Numbered from the stretch's first letter, positions 26,019 through 35,592 are shown. The stretch is DNA of 45,637 bases from JAZDRH01 sp047470865 (GCF_047470865.1 NZ_JAZDRH010000025.1:1-45637), one strand, 5' to 3'. Notes: generated by a model not told the origin, from the sequence alone. Numbers and translations are program-made.

Positions 26019-26055
26019 AAAAGATGCGTTTTTACCGATGTATAACGCATCTTTT
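26019..26055 (+). terminator. Intrinsic terminator after ppc
   Basis: AAAAGATGCGTT and AACGCATCTTTT form a 12-bp stem around a 13-base loop, with terminal Ts. Confidence 0.85.
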
Positions 26056-26189
26056 GCTTGTTTGTCATTAAATCAATGTGTATTGTGATGAGTTCGACTG
26101 TCCAGCACAGTCAACTTTAAACCGTGTTACGCAGCGTTATTTTCAATAGCTACGTCACTTTTTTAGATTGAGCTAACTAGGAGTCAAGA

Positions 26190-26837
26190 ATGCGCGTCAT
26201 ATTGCTGGGTGCACCCGGTGCTGGTAAAGGCACACAGGCTGCTTTCATTACTAAAAAGTTTTCAATCCCACAAATTTCGACTGGTGATATGCTGCGTGCA
26301 GCAGTTAAAGCAGGCACTGAATTGGGTCTGAAAGTAAAACATATTATGGAAACAGGTGGTCTTGTTTCTGACGAGATTATCATTGCGTTAGTTAAAGAGC
26401 GCATCAAGCAAGCCGACTGTGCAAACGGCTTCTTGTTTGATGGGTTCCCACGCACTATTCCGCAAGCGCAAGCCATGGTTGAAGCTGGTGTGGATATCGA
26501 TAACGTAGTTGAAATCCACGTAGATGATGAAGAAATTGTGAAACGCATGGCTGGGCGTCGTGTTCATCAAGCTTCAGGTCGTACCTATCACATTATTTAC
26601 AATCCACCTAAAGTGGAAGGTAAAGATGATGAAACAGGTGAAGCGCTTATTCAGCGTGACGACGATAAAGAAGAAACTGTGCGCCATCGTTTAGATATTT
26701 ATCATACCCAAACTAAACCATTGGTTGATTTCTACCAAAAACTAGGTGCAGCCAAAGGTACACCTAAATATAACAAAGTAGAAGGTGTTGGCTCAGTCGA
26801 CAGTATTACAGAGAAAGTACTGGCAGCGCTGTCCTAA
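26190..26837 (+). CDS. adk: Adenylate kinase
   Basis: 215 aa, the long (LID-containing) type. It balances ATP, ADP and AMP. The P-loop is GAPGAGKGTQA, the AMP-binding region includes STGDMLRAAVK and FDGFPRTIPQA, and the LID starts at GRRVHQASGRTYH. The LID lacks zinc-binding cysteines, as in other Gram-negative enzymes. AGGAG precedes the ATG. It stands between the ppc and adk terminators, so it is a single-gene unit. Confidence 0.97.
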   Translation: MRVILLGAPGAGKGTQAAFITKKFSIPQISTGDMLRAAVKAGTELGLKVKHIMETGGLVSDEIIIALVKERIKQADCANGFLFDGFPRTIPQAQAMVEAGVDIDNVVEIHVDDEEIVKRMAGRRVHQASGRTYHIIYNPPKVEGKDDETGEALIQRDDDKEETVRHRLDIYHTQTKPLVDFYQKLGAAKGTPKYNKVEGVGSVDSITEKVLAALS

Positions 26838-26850
26838 GTTAATGATCCAG

Positions 26851-26881
26851 AAAAAAGGAAAACTTAGGTTTTCCTTTTTTT
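26851..26881 (+). terminator. Intrinsic terminator after adk
   Basis: AAAAAAGGAAAAC and GTTTTCCTTTTTT pair around TTAG with a long T-run. Low GC in the stem but otherwise canonical. Confidence 0.85.
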
Positions 26882-26944
26882 GTGCTTGCGATTTTGCTTA
26901 AAGTGTTAGAATAGTCTTTTTCAAAGTAATAGAGTTTAGCCCTC

Positions 26945-27616
26945 ATGACCTGCATTTTAGCCTTAGATACAGCAACAGAAGCGTGCTCTGTGGCGTTGAT
27001 TTATAAACAACAAGTATTTAGCGCTTATGAAGTGATCCCGCGTGGCCATGCTCAGCGTTTATTGCCAATGATTGATGAGGTGTTGGCGCAAGCTAGTTGC
27101 TCATTAAGTGATATTGAAGCTATTGCTTTTGGCCGAGGCCCAGGCGCTTTTACAGGTGTGCGTATTGCCATTGGCGTAGTTCAAGGCTTAGCTTTTGCCT
27201 TAGATATTCCAGTTATTCCAGTGTCGGACTTGGCAGTATTGGCACAACGCGCTTATCGTGAAACCAATGCACAATATATAGCAGCTGCCATTGATGCACG
27301 TATGGATGAAGTGTATTGGGGGTGTTACGGCATCAAAGATGGCATTGCCCAGTTACTGGGCGAAGAGTCTGTATGCGCTCCTGAACAAGCTAGCATTCCT
27401 ATGGACGCTTCATGGTATGGTGCAGGTACAGGGTGGTCTAGCTTTGCTGAGCGCTTAAAAGTACAGCCTACACAGCAATTGGCAGATTTGTTGCCAGCGG
27501 CTGAGGATTTACTGCAAATAGCTATTGCAATGTATCAACAAGGACAGGCTGTTCCTGTAGAACAAGCGCAGCCTGTTTATTTACGTGATAACGTGGCAAC
27601 GCCTAAGCGCGCCTAG
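26945..27616 (+). CDS. tsaB: tRNA threonylcarbamoyladenosine biosynthesis protein TsaB
   Basis: 223 aa. TsaB is the ASKHA-fold partner of TsaD in making t6A37 of ANN-decoding tRNAs. The start ILALDTATEACSVAL, the RLLPMIDEVL segment and the FGRGPGAFTGVRIAIGVVQGLA block are diagnostic. The order adk-tsaB is common in Pseudomonas. TAGAAT at 26907-26912 with TTGCGA 15 bases upstream is a possible promoter. It converges with the next gene, with seven bases between the stops. Confidence 0.95.
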   Translation: MTCILALDTATEACSVALIYKQQVFSAYEVIPRGHAQRLLPMIDEVLAQASCSLSDIEAIAFGRGPGAFTGVRIAIGVVQGLAFALDIPVIPVSDLAVLAQRAYRETNAQYIAAAIDARMDEVYWGCYGIKDGIAQLLGEESVCAPEQASIPMDASWYGAGTGWSSFAERLKVQPTQQLADLLPAAEDLLQIAIAMYQQGQAVPVEQAQPVYLRDNVATPKRA

Positions 27617-27627
27617 CTTTTAGCTAG
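27613..27627. repeat. Short hairpin over convergent stop codons
   Basis: CTAGCT-TTT-AGCTAG spans the tsaB stop and the stop of the minus-strand small gene. A six-pair stem without a T-run; it may mark the end of both transcripts. Confidence 0.35.
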
Positions 27628-27926
27628 CGAAAGCCCATGCTTGAGAAGGCGATAACTACAATTATAATATAGAGTAAGGTAAATGCACCCCAGAAAATAA
27701 GCGTTGCTATAGCAAAGTTTTTCTTACTAGGGTTAGTACTTGAACTGGCAGCCCAAACAATAAGCATGATAATCCCTACGAAAGGAATGATCATTAAAAG
27801 CATTGTGATGATCCAGTCTTTAATACTTACTGGCTCAGGATTATTCTGTGCAGCAACATAAGAATTGGCTGTATTAGGTGTTTGATAAAAACTTTGTGCT
27901 GACGCGTTATTTGGATCTTGTGACAT
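27624..27926 (-). CDS. Small two-helix membrane protein, unknown
   Basis: 100 aa from the ATG at 27926, which has GGGAAGA upstream; a longer version from 27965 is less likely. A polar, Q/N-rich N-terminal 35 residues are followed by two hydrophobic helices (about 38-61 and 70-95) joined by the positive loop NPSKKN. I know no function; similar small membrane proteins occur near tsaB in Pseudomonas. It converges with tsaB and is divergent from rsmJ across a 262-base gap in which I see no other feature. Confidence 0.7.
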   Translation of the reverse strand: MSQDPNNASAQSFYQTPNTANSYVAAQNNPEPVSIKDWIITMLLMIIPFVGIIMLIVWAASSSTNPSKKNFAIATLIFWGAFTLLYIIIVVIAFSSMGFR

Positions 27927-28188
27927 GGAATCTTCCCTATAATGTTTGATAGATAGGCTTGGCAAATACTTTAGTATGGCGCCAGCTTTAGTACTAATTT
28001 TAAGTTATGAAAGCGTACAATACGCATTTCGGGAGGCAGTATAGTTTTTACTAAATAAGCTTATGCTGATGGCTGTCACATTAAGTGCTAGACATGTTTA
28101 TTGAGCAAGATATTAAGCATTTTGCTATTTTAGTGAGTTTGTATCGCCTATCCGTTTAGGCTGTATTATTACTAAGTTTGAGGCCATA

Positions 28189-28950
28189 GTGACGCTTTTA
28201 TCTATTCATCCGTTATCTTCTAATTATCACCAGCAAGCAAGCGAATTAGCTCAATTGTTAGGTTTGCCTTTAAACAAAGAAGCAGCGTTTGCATTGCAGT
28301 TAGGCGATATGGGGTTGCAGTTGCAGGAGCTAGCAGATAAAGCGCCAGGCCCTGTACGTGTTGACTTTGTTGAAGGCGCTTTAGCGCATAGACGCCAGTT
28401 CGGTGGTGGTACAGGACAAATGATAGCCAAAGCCGTAGGCGTTCAAGCAGGTGTTCGTCCCTCTATTTTAGATGCCACTGCAGGATTGGGCCGAGACGCA
28501 TTTGTTTTGGCTTGTTTAGAGTGCAATGTAGTTATGATCGAGCGTCAGCCTGTTATTGCAAAACTATTAGAAGATGGGCTGGCGCGCGCATTGGCTAATC
28601 TAGATACTCAGATAATCGCTCAGCGCATGCGATTATTGCAGGGTGATGCCATTAACCTGATGCAAAGCTGGCAGCTAGAAACACCGCAAGTTGTGCATTT
28701 AGACCCTATGTTTCCGCATCGAGAAAAAAGCGCTTTGGTAAAAAAAGAGATGCGACTATTTCGTCCATTAGTAGGGGATGACTTGGATGCGCCTAAACTA
28801 TTATCTACTGCTTTAGCCTTGGCTTCCCACCGTGTAGTTGTTAAACGACCTCGTAAAGCGCCTTGTATAGAAGGGCCAAAGCCATCTTATAGCTTAGAAG
28901 GTAAGTCCAGTCGCTATGATGTCTACACGCTAAAAACGCTAAAATCGTAA
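28189..28950 (+). CDS. rsmJ: 16S rRNA (guanine1516-N2)-methyltransferase
   Basis: 253 aa. RsmJ methylates G1516 of 16S rRNA using SAM. Signatures are the SAM-binding LDATAGLGRDAFVLA and the catalytic-region HLDPMFPHREKSALVKKEMR. RVVVKRPRKAP near the C-terminus is also typical. Start is GTG at 28189, preceded by GAGG at a normal distance; no nearby ATG gives a better fit. Confidence 0.95.
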   Translation: MTLLSIHPLSSNYHQQASELAQLLGLPLNKEAAFALQLGDMGLQLQELADKAPGPVRVDFVEGALAHRRQFGGGTGQMIAKAVGVQAGVRPSILDATAGLGRDAFVLACLECNVVMIERQPVIAKLLEDGLARALANLDTQIIAQRMRLLQGDAINLMQSWQLETPQVVHLDPMFPHREKSALVKKEMRLFRPLVGDDLDAPKLLSTALALASHRVVVKRPRKAPCIEGPKPSYSLEGKSSRYDVYTLKTLKS

Positions 28951-28982
28951 TAGTTTTAGATTGTGAATTGCACATAAGCTGC

Positions 28983-28996
28983 TTTACTTGAGTAAA
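28983..28996. repeat. Palindrome after rsmJ
   Basis: TTTACT-TG-AGTAAA, a 14-base inverted repeat 32 bases after the rsmJ stop. Possible protein-binding site or weak transcript end; no T-run. Confidence 0.3.
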
Positions 28997-29075
28997 AATA
29001 AGCCAAAGCGACCTTGAAAAATGAGCACTACATAAAAATGATAGGTTAAATTTGTCTTTATTTTTAGCATAAATC

Positions 29076-29103
29076 TTGACACTATTAGAATTGTCAGACA
29101 ATT
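29076..29103 (+). promoter_or_regulatory. Candidate promoter/operator for the RND efflux operon
   Basis: A consensus -35 TTGACA (29076-29081) is followed by the palindrome AATTGT-CAG-ACAATT (29089-29103), lying where the spacer and -10 would be. This layout suits repression by a dimeric regulator such as a TetR or MarR protein. The -10 itself is weak. It sits 142 bases before the efflux adaptor start. Confidence 0.4.
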
Positions 29104-29244
29104 TTACGCATTCATCTAAATTAACCGATGTGCTTATAGTTTGTTGATTATAAAAATGACGACTAATCACCAGTAGCTTAGTTTTGCGGCTGTTTAGAAA
29201 TAAGCTAATTAGTCAATTATTCTGGCTCTATCAGGAACTCAGTT

Positions 29245-30354
29245 ATGTATCGCCTTGTATCGACCTTAATTATGCTGTGCTCTGGAGTTGTGGTACTCAG
29301 TGGCTGCTCTAAGCCAGAAGAAAAAACAGAAGTTATTCGCCCAGCGCTAGCGGCACAGCCCTTGCTGATCAACTCAAATAACCAAACCTTTCCAGGAGAA
29401 GTACGTGCAAGGTATGAGCCTGAGCTGGCTTTTCGTATTGCAGGTAAGGTTTCTAAGCGCTTAGTAGATGTTGGTGCACGTGTCAAAAAGGATCAAGTAC
29501 TTGCTGTACTAGACCCTCAAGATGTTAATTTGCATTTAGAGTCAGCCAATGCACAGCTGGCCGCAGCTCAAGCAAATGTCAAACTCCTTAAAACAGAGCG
29601 TGATCGCTATCAAGCCTTAGTTAAGCGCGAAATGGCTAGCCAATCAGCCTTTGATACAGCCAATACGCAGTATCAAAACGCATTGGCACAGTTAAAGCAA
29701 GCGCAAGCACAACATAATGTGGCCAAAAATCAGATTAGCTATACCCAGCTAACGGCCCCCTCAGATGGCGTTATTACGGTTGCTCGCGTTGAATCAGGGC
29801 AGGTTGTAGGGGCTGGGCAAACAGTCTTTGTGTTAGCCCAAGATGGTGAGCGTGAAATTGCTATTGGTTTGCCAGAGCAATTGATTGAAAAATTTAAAGT
29901 AGGCAATGCATTTAACGTACAGCTTTGGTCACAGCCAGATCAAACTTTTTCTGGTGTGATTCGTGAGGTTTCTCCAGCAGCAGATCCGCGCTCCCGCACC
30001 TATGCAGCACGTATTGCATTAGTACACAGCGATACCAATATTCATCCAGAACTGGGACAAAGTGCTAAAGTGTTTGCTTATAGCACAGCACGACCTTTAT
30101 TAAGCGTACCTTTGAGTGCTTTAACTGCAGAAGATGGTAAACCTTTTGTTTGGGTGCTAGATCCTACAACAAAGCAAGCAAAACAGGTGTTTGTCACAGT
30201 TGATGTTTTTGGTAGTGAAACAGTCCCTATATTGTCTGGCTTAGACGCGCAAGACTGGGTTGTGATTGCAGGTGTACATCTTCTGCAAAAAGGCCAGCAA
30301 GTCCAGCCCATTGATCGGCATAATAAAATAATAGATATTTCTGATAAGGAGTAA
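29245..30354 (+). CDS. RND efflux periplasmic adaptor lipoprotein (MexJ-like)
   Basis: 369 aa. Signal peptide with lipobox VLSGC (lipidated C21), so anchored in the inner membrane. The order is membrane-fusion protein type: lipoyl half-motif around FPGEVRARYEPELAFRIAGK, a coiled-coil hairpin (about 105-165, rich in A/Q/K), second lipoyl half near LTAPSDGVITVARVESGQ, then beta-barrel and membrane-proximal domains. It joins the RND pump to an outer-membrane channel. AGGAA precedes the ATG. Length and position after rsmJ match MexJ of Pseudomonas. Substrates are unknown. Confidence 0.88.
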   Translation: MYRLVSTLIMLCSGVVVLSGCSKPEEKTEVIRPALAAQPLLINSNNQTFPGEVRARYEPELAFRIAGKVSKRLVDVGARVKKDQVLAVLDPQDVNLHLESANAQLAAAQANVKLLKTERDRYQALVKREMASQSAFDTANTQYQNALAQLKQAQAQHNVAKNQISYTQLTAPSDGVITVARVESGQVVGAGQTVFVLAQDGEREIAIGLPEQLIEKFKVGNAFNVQLWSQPDQTFSGVIREVSPAADPRSRTYAARIALVHSDTNIHPELGQSAKVFAYSTARPLLSVPLSALTAEDGKPFVWVLDPTTKQAKQVFVTVDVFGSETVPILSGLDAQDWVVIAGVHLLQKGQQVQPIDRHNKIIDISDKE

Positions 30355-30359
30355 CCGCT

Positions 30360-33300
30360 ATGCGTTTTAACTTATCAGAGTGGGCATTAAATAATCGTCC
30401 ATTAGTACTGTTTGCCATTGTTTTATTAAGTCTTATAGGCATCTTTTCTTACTCCAAATTAGGTCAAAGCGAAGACCCGCCATTTACCTTTAAAGCCATG
30501 GTTGTCAAAACCATGTGGCCAGGTGCTACGGCCGATGAAGTCTCTCGTCAAATTACCGAGCGTATTGAGAAAAAACTGATGGAAACCGGAGAATATGAAA
30601 AAGTCACTTCATATTCTCGTCCAGGTGAGTCGACGGTCATATTTATGGCAGCTGATCATATGCGGTCAAAGGAAATTCCTGACTTGTGGTATCAGTTACG
30701 TAAAAAAATTGGCGATATTCGAGTGGAATTTCCACAAGGCACCATAGGCCCATTTTTTAATGATGAGTTTGGTACAACCTTTGGCAACATTTACGCGCTA
30801 ACAGGTGATGGGTTTGACTATGCGATTCTTAAAGACTACGCCGATCGTATTCAATTACGCTTGCAGCGCGTGCAAGACGTCGGAAAAATTGAAATTTTAG
30901 GTGAGCAGGCTGAGAAAATTTGGATTGATGTGTCGAATACTCGCTTAGCTAATTTAGGTCTGCCCTTATCCGCTGTGCAAAAAGCGCTGACAGAGCAAAA
31001 CAGTGTTACAGCTACAGGTTTTTTTGAAACAGCCACCGATCGCGTGCAGTTGCGTGTGAGTGGTAACTTTGAAAGCGTTGAAGACGTACGTAATTTTCCT
31101 ATCCGAGTAGGTGATCGCACCTTTAAATTAGGTGATGTAGCAGAGGTGTATCGCGGCTTCACTGATCCGGCAGCACCTCGTATGCGCTTTATGGGTGAAG
31201 ATGCATTGGGTATTGCCGTTGCTATGAAAGAGGGTGGCGATATTCTTGTGCTGGGTAAAGCGTTAGAGGCAGAGTTTCATCAAATCCAACAAAGCTTACC
31301 AGTGGGCATGCAGTTAAAAAAAGTATCAGATCAACCAGCAGCGGTAAAAACCAGCGTAGGTGAGTTTGTACAAGTACTTATTGAAGCCTTGGTAATAGTG
31401 CTTTTGGTAAGCTTTTTCTCTTTAGGTGTGCGTACAGGTTTGGTTGTTGCTGTTTCAATCCCCATTGTATTGGCAATGACGTTTGCCTTAATGCACTATT
31501 TTAATATTGGCTTGCACAAAATTTCGCTAGGCTCTTTAGTGCTTGCTTTAGGTCTCATGGTAGATGATGCCATTATTGCAGTTGAAATGATGGCGATTAA
31601 AATGGAGCAAGGTTATAACCGATTAAAGGCGGCAAGCTTTGCATGGACTAGCACCGCCTTTCCAATGCTAACAGGAACATTGATTACTGCGGCAGGTTTC
31701 TTGCCAATAGCCACAGCAGCCTCCTCTGTGGGGGAATACACGCGCTCAATTTTCCAAGTAGTGGGCATCTCTTTGATTGTATCTTGGATTGCGGCTGTTG
31801 TTTTTGTGCCTTACCTTGGTTACTACCTATTGCCTGATCTTGCGAAAAAACAGGCCCAAAAAAATACAGAGTCAGCAGCACAACACGACCCTTACAACAC
31901 TCGTTTTTATCATACTTTTCGTGCCATAGTGAATTGGTGTGTTCTGCACCGGTATAAGGTAATTGTGATTACAGTAGCACTCTTTGTAGGCGCTGTAGCT
32001 GCATTTCGTTTTGTGCCTAAACAGTTTTTTCCAGAATCAAACCGTTTAGAGATTTTGATTGATGTGAAAATGGCAGAAGGTGTATCCCTTAAGGCCACCC
32101 AGCGTCAAGCAGAAGGCATAGAAACAATGCTTAAAGAGCACCAAGGTATAGAGAACTACGTGGCCTATATTGGTACAGGTTCTCCTCGTTTTTATTTACC
32201 ACTAGATCAGCAGTTGCCAGCGACTAGCTTTGCTCAGTTTGTACTCATAGCTAAGAGTTTAGAAGAACGAGACCAAGTACGTGACTGGCTAAATAAAGAG
32301 TTGCCAATACGCTTTCCTGAGTCACGTAACCGTGTTATCTACTTAGAAAATGGTCCACCTGTGGGCTATCCCGTTCAATTTAGGGTTTCAGGTGAACATA
32401 CTGATGAAGTTCGCACTTATGCAAAGCAAATTGAAGCGGTGGTGCGCAAAAATCCAGATGTGCGTAATGTACACCTAGACTGGGACGAGCCAAGTAAAGT
32501 GATTCGCCTTGAAATTGATCAGGATCGAGCACGTGCATTAGGGGTTAGTACTTCTGGAGTGGCAACTTTCTTACAAAGTGCATTAAGTGGTATGGCGGTA
32601 GGTCAGTACCGAGAAAACAATGAGCTAATTGAGATTCGCCAACGAGGTGTTTTGGAAGATAGGGTTGAGATAGCTCAAGTAGGTAACTTAGCTATACCTA
32701 CAGAAAATGGCACCAGCATAGCTTTGTCGCAAGTGGCCAGTATTCACTATGGTTTTGAAGATGGTGTGATTTGGCGACGCAATCGGCTACCTACTGTTAC
32801 AGTACGTGCTGATGTCGCAACGGCTGGCAAACAGCCTGCAGATATAGTGCAAGCAGTATTGCCGCAGTTACAGTCAATACGCGATAGCTTACCTAGTGGT
32901 TACTTGTTTGCCGTAGGGGGCACTATTGAAGACTCTAGCAAAGGTCAGGCCTCGGTTAATGCAGGAATGCCACTGTTTTTAGTGGTGGTAATGACCTTGC
33001 TTATGTTGCAGTTGCGTAGTTTTTCTCGTTCAGTATTGGTATTTTTAACCGCACCTTTAGGTATTATTGGGGTTACTGTATTCTTACTGCTATTTAACAA
33101 GCCCTTTGGCTTTGTTGCCATGCTAGGAACCATCGCATTGTCTGGTATGATTATGCGTAACTCAGTCATTTTGATTGACCAAATTGAGCATGATATTGGA
33201 ATAGGTCATAAGCGCTGGGACGCTATTGTTGACGCTACAGTGCGCCGTTTTAGACCCATAGTCTTGACGGCCTTAGCCGCAGTACTGGCTATGATTCCTT

Positions 33301-33455
33301 TGTCGCGAAGTGTCTTTTTTGGTCCAATGGCTGTTGCTATTATGGGCGGATTAGTCTTTGCCACAGCATTAACTCTGTTATGCTTACCAGCGCTCTATGC
33401 TGCTTGGTTTAAAGTAAAACAAGATGAGGATCTTGTGGCAAATCAAAAGCAATAA
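30360..33455 (+). CDS. RND efflux transporter (MexK-like, HAE-1/AcrB family)
   Basis: 1031 aa, full-length 12-helix RND pump with two large periplasmic loops. The proton-relay aspartates are D402 and D403 in LGLMVDDAIIAVEMM. In helix 10 the usual lysine of AcrB is replaced by arginine (R933 in SGMIMRNSVILID), a form seen in this subfamily. QSEDPPFTFK near the N-terminus is also typical. It starts five bases after the adaptor gene, with AAGGAG upstream. No outer-membrane channel gene follows, so it probably borrows one encoded elsewhere, as MexJK uses OprM. Confidence 0.9.
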   Translation: MRFNLSEWALNNRPLVLFAIVLLSLIGIFSYSKLGQSEDPPFTFKAMVVKTMWPGATADEVSRQITERIEKKLMETGEYEKVTSYSRPGESTVIFMAADHMRSKEIPDLWYQLRKKIGDIRVEFPQGTIGPFFNDEFGTTFGNIYALTGDGFDYAILKDYADRIQLRLQRVQDVGKIEILGEQAEKIWIDVSNTRLANLGLPLSAVQKALTEQNSVTATGFFETATDRVQLRVSGNFESVEDVRNFPIRVGDRTFKLGDVAEVYRGFTDPAAPRMRFMGEDALGIAVAMKEGGDILVLGKALEAEFHQIQQSLPVGMQLKKVSDQPAAVKTSVGEFVQVLIEALVIVLLVSFFSLGVRTGLVVAVSIPIVLAMTFALMHYFNIGLHKISLGSLVLALGLMVDDAIIAVEMMAIKMEQGYNRLKAASFAWTSTAFPMLTGTLITAAGFLPIATAASSVGEYTRSIFQVVGISLIVSWIAAVVFVPYLGYYLLPDLAKKQAQKNTESAAQHDPYNTRFYHTFRAIVNWCVLHRYKVIVITVALFVGAVAAFRFVPKQFFPESNRLEILIDVKMAEGVSLKATQRQAEGIETMLKEHQGIENYVAYIGTGSPRFYLPLDQQLPATSFAQFVLIAKSLEERDQVRDWLNKELPIRFPESRNRVIYLENGPPVGYPVQFRVSGEHTDEVRTYAKQIEAVVRKNPDVRNVHLDWDEPSKVIRLEIDQDRARALGVSTSGVATFLQSALSGMAVGQYRENNELIEIRQRGVLEDRVEIAQVGNLAIPTENGTSIALSQVASIHYGFEDGVIWRRNRLPTVTVRADVATAGKQPADIVQAVLPQLQSIRDSLPSGYLFAVGGTIEDSSKGQASVNAGMPLFLVVVMTLLMLQLRSFSRSVLVFLTAPLGIIGVTVFLLLFNKPFGFVAMLGTIALSGMIMRNSVILIDQIEHDIGIGHKRWDAIVDATVRRFRPIVLTALAAVLAMIPLSRSVFFGPMAVAIMGGLVFATALTLLCLPALYAAWFKVKQDEDLVANQKQ

Positions 33456-33458
33456 ATT

Positions 33459-33490
33459 CACCTTGTGTCATAAACAACAAAAGGTGCTTT
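33459..33490 (+). terminator. Possible weak terminator after the RND operon
   Basis: CACCTT (33459-33464) and AAGGTG (33481-33486) can pair around 16 bases and are followed by CTTTT. The stem is short, so this is uncertain. Confidence 0.35.
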
Positions 33491-33546
33491 TAATTTGAGC
33501 TATACCTACTTGTATGTATAGCCACAACAGCAATAGTATTTATGGC

Positions 33547-34593
33547 ATGAAAATATTAGTTATTGGTCCTAGCTGGGTAGGTGATATGGTGATGGCGCAA
33601 ACACTTTTTATGTGTTTGCGCAGCCAATATCCAGAATGTGAAATTGATGTTCTTGCACCAGAGTGGAGTCGCCCCATTCTTGAGCGCATGCCAGAAGTTC
33701 GCCAAACCCTTAGTTTTCCTTTAGGGCATGGCGTCTTAGATATTGCCTCTCGCCGTCGTATTGGCTTGCAGCTTAAAAATCAGTACGACCGAGCATTCTT
33801 GCTACCTAATTCCTTTAAATCTGCATTGACACCTTTCTTTGCCGCTATCCCTGTGCGTACTGGTTGGAAAGGCGAAATGCGCTATGGTTTATTAAATGAC
33901 TTGCGCAAGCTAGACAAAGACCGCTACCCGCTGATGATTGAGCGCTTTATGGCGCTGGCTTATGAGCCTAATGCAACACTGCCAACACCTTACCCTAAAC
34001 CCCATCTAGAAATTGATGGGCAGGCACGCGAACAAGCCTTAGCTGAGTTTGAGCTTGTATTAGATCGGCCAGTGCTAGCCTTGTGCCCAGGGGCTGAGTT
34101 TGGACAAGCAAAAAAATGGCCAGCCAATTATTATGCCAAGGTAGCTGATCAGCTGATTCGCCAAGGTTGGCAAGTATGGATTTTTGGCTCAAAAGCCGAC
34201 CATGCTACAGGCGAACAAATTAAGGATGAACTCATTCCTGGCATTCGTGAAGAAGTATATAACTTGGCTGGGCAAACACAGCTGGCCCAAGCAATTGATT
34301 TATTATCCTGTGCGGATGCTGTCGTTAGTAATGATTCTGGCTTAATGCACGTAGCCGCTGCATTAAATCGTCCATTAGTGGCTGTGTATGGCTCTACATC
34401 GCCTAAATTTACTCCACCTTTGTCAGATCAAGTGGAAATAGTACGACTTGGGTTAGAATGTAGTCCGTGTTTTGAGCGTACATGTCGATTTGGTCATTAT
34501 GACTGTCTTCGTAAGCTGCGCCCTAATCGTGTAATTACCGCGTTAAGTCGCTTAGTAGTTATCTCAGTTGATTTACAAGAGTCTTCTAACTAG
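33547..34593 (+). CDS. waaF: ADP-heptose:LPS heptosyltransferase II
   Basis: 348 aa, GT9 family. It adds the second heptose of the LPS inner core at the cytoplasmic face of the inner membrane. The start MKILVIGPSWVGDMVMAQ is diagnostic. Later motifs are PGAEFGQAKKWP and SNDSGLMHVAAALNRPLVAVYGST, and the C-terminal CSPCFERTCRFGHYDC is typical of WaaF. The ATG at 33547 is preferred over one 11 codons upstream because it matches the family N-terminus, although its ribosome-binding site is poor. First gene of the LPS-core run; overlaps waaC by one base. Confidence 0.95.
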   Translation: MKILVIGPSWVGDMVMAQTLFMCLRSQYPECEIDVLAPEWSRPILERMPEVRQTLSFPLGHGVLDIASRRRIGLQLKNQYDRAFLLPNSFKSALTPFFAAIPVRTGWKGEMRYGLLNDLRKLDKDRYPLMIERFMALAYEPNATLPTPYPKPHLEIDGQAREQALAEFELVLDRPVLALCPGAEFGQAKKWPANYYAKVADQLIRQGWQVWIFGSKADHATGEQIKDELIPGIREEVYNLAGQTQLAQAIDLLSCADAVVSNDSGLMHVAAALNRPLVAVYGSTSPKFTPPLSDQVEIVRLGLECSPCFERTCRFGHYDCLRKLRPNRVITALSRLVVISVDLQESSN

Positions 34594-35591
34594 TGCGTGT
34601 TTTATTGATCAAAACGTCGTCCTTAGGCGATGTTGTCCATACATTACCAGCCTTAACTGATGCCATGCGCGCCATAGATGGCATAGCCTTTGATTGGATT
34701 GTAGAGGAAGGTTTTGCCGAAATTCCAGCACTGCATCCTGCTGTGGATCAAGTCATACCTGTAGCCATTCGACGCTGGCGTAAAAATTTATTAAAAACTT
34801 GGTTTTCTGGTGAATGGAAAGCCTTTAAAAAGCGCGTTAAAACAGCAGATTATGATTTGGTGATTGATGCTCAAGGCTTATTGAAAAGCGCCTGGTTAAC
34901 GCGCTATAACTCAGCACCTATTGCTGGTTTTGATGATAAATGTGCTCGCGAACCTTTAGCGAGCAGCTTTTATGACCGTAAATACTTCGTAGATAAAAAT
35001 CAGCATGCTGTTGAACGTGTGCGTCAACTATTTGCCCAAGCCTTGGGTTATCCACTGGCGCAAACCTTAGGCGACTATGCGCTGAGCCGTGACAGCTTCA
35101 TTGAAAAAGAAGCCGAGCCTTATCTAGTTTTCCTGCATGGAACCACATGGAAAAGCAAGCATTGGCCTGAAGCTTTTTGGCGTGAGCTAGCAGAAAAAGT
35201 ACACGCACAAGGCTATGCTATTCATTTGCCCTGGGGAAATGAGGTTGAGCGCACACGTGCCGAGCGTATAGCTAAAGACTTACCTAAAGCCCACGTATTA
35301 CCACGTTTAAGTTTATCTGGCATGGCCGCACAAATTGCCAGCGCCACTGCCTGTGTGGCCGTAGATACAGGATTGGGGCATTTAGCTGCTGCATTAGATG
35401 TACCTTGTATTTCACTGTATGGGCCTACCTTGCCAGGTAAGGTAGGTGCTTATGGCAAAGGGCAGGTCCATCTATGTGCAACAGGTGACTATGCTGGTAA
35501 AGGAAACCGTCAGATCCCCTGTTTTGATAGCTTGACTCCAGCCGTTGTGTTGCCTGTGCTAGATCAAATCTTAACGTCAAAGGAAAGCTAA
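34593..35591 (+). CDS. waaC: Lipopolysaccharide heptosyltransferase I
   Basis: 332 aa, GT9 family. It adds the first heptose to Kdo of the LPS inner core. It begins RVLLIKTSSLGDVVHTLPAL, the classic WaaC start, and has FLHGTTWKSKHWPEAFW and VDTGLGHLAAALDVPCISLYG near the donor site. The start is GTG sharing its G with the waaF TAG stop (TAGTG), so translation is coupled. Confidence 0.95.
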   Translation: MRVLLIKTSSLGDVVHTLPALTDAMRAIDGIAFDWIVEEGFAEIPALHPAVDQVIPVAIRRWRKNLLKTWFSGEWKAFKKRVKTADYDLVIDAQGLLKSAWLTRYNSAPIAGFDDKCAREPLASSFYDRKYFVDKNQHAVERVRQLFAQALGYPLAQTLGDYALSRDSFIEKEAEPYLVFLHGTTWKSKHWPEAFWRELAEKVHAQGYAIHLPWGNEVERTRAERIAKDLPKAHVLPRLSLSGMAAQIASATACVAVDTGLGHLAAALDVPCISLYGPTLPGKVGAYGKGQVHLCATGDYAGKGNRQIPCFDSLTPAVVLPVLDQILTSKES

Positions 35592-35592
35592 G

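Noticed and set aside
27966..28188. Small RNA or gene in the gap before rsmJ
   Set aside because: I found no hairpin with a T-run, no frame and no promoter beyond weak AT-rich matches.
28841..29170. 109-codon minus-strand frame overlapping the end of rsmJ
   Set aside because: No family resemblance, no good start signal, and about a third of it opposes rsmJ.
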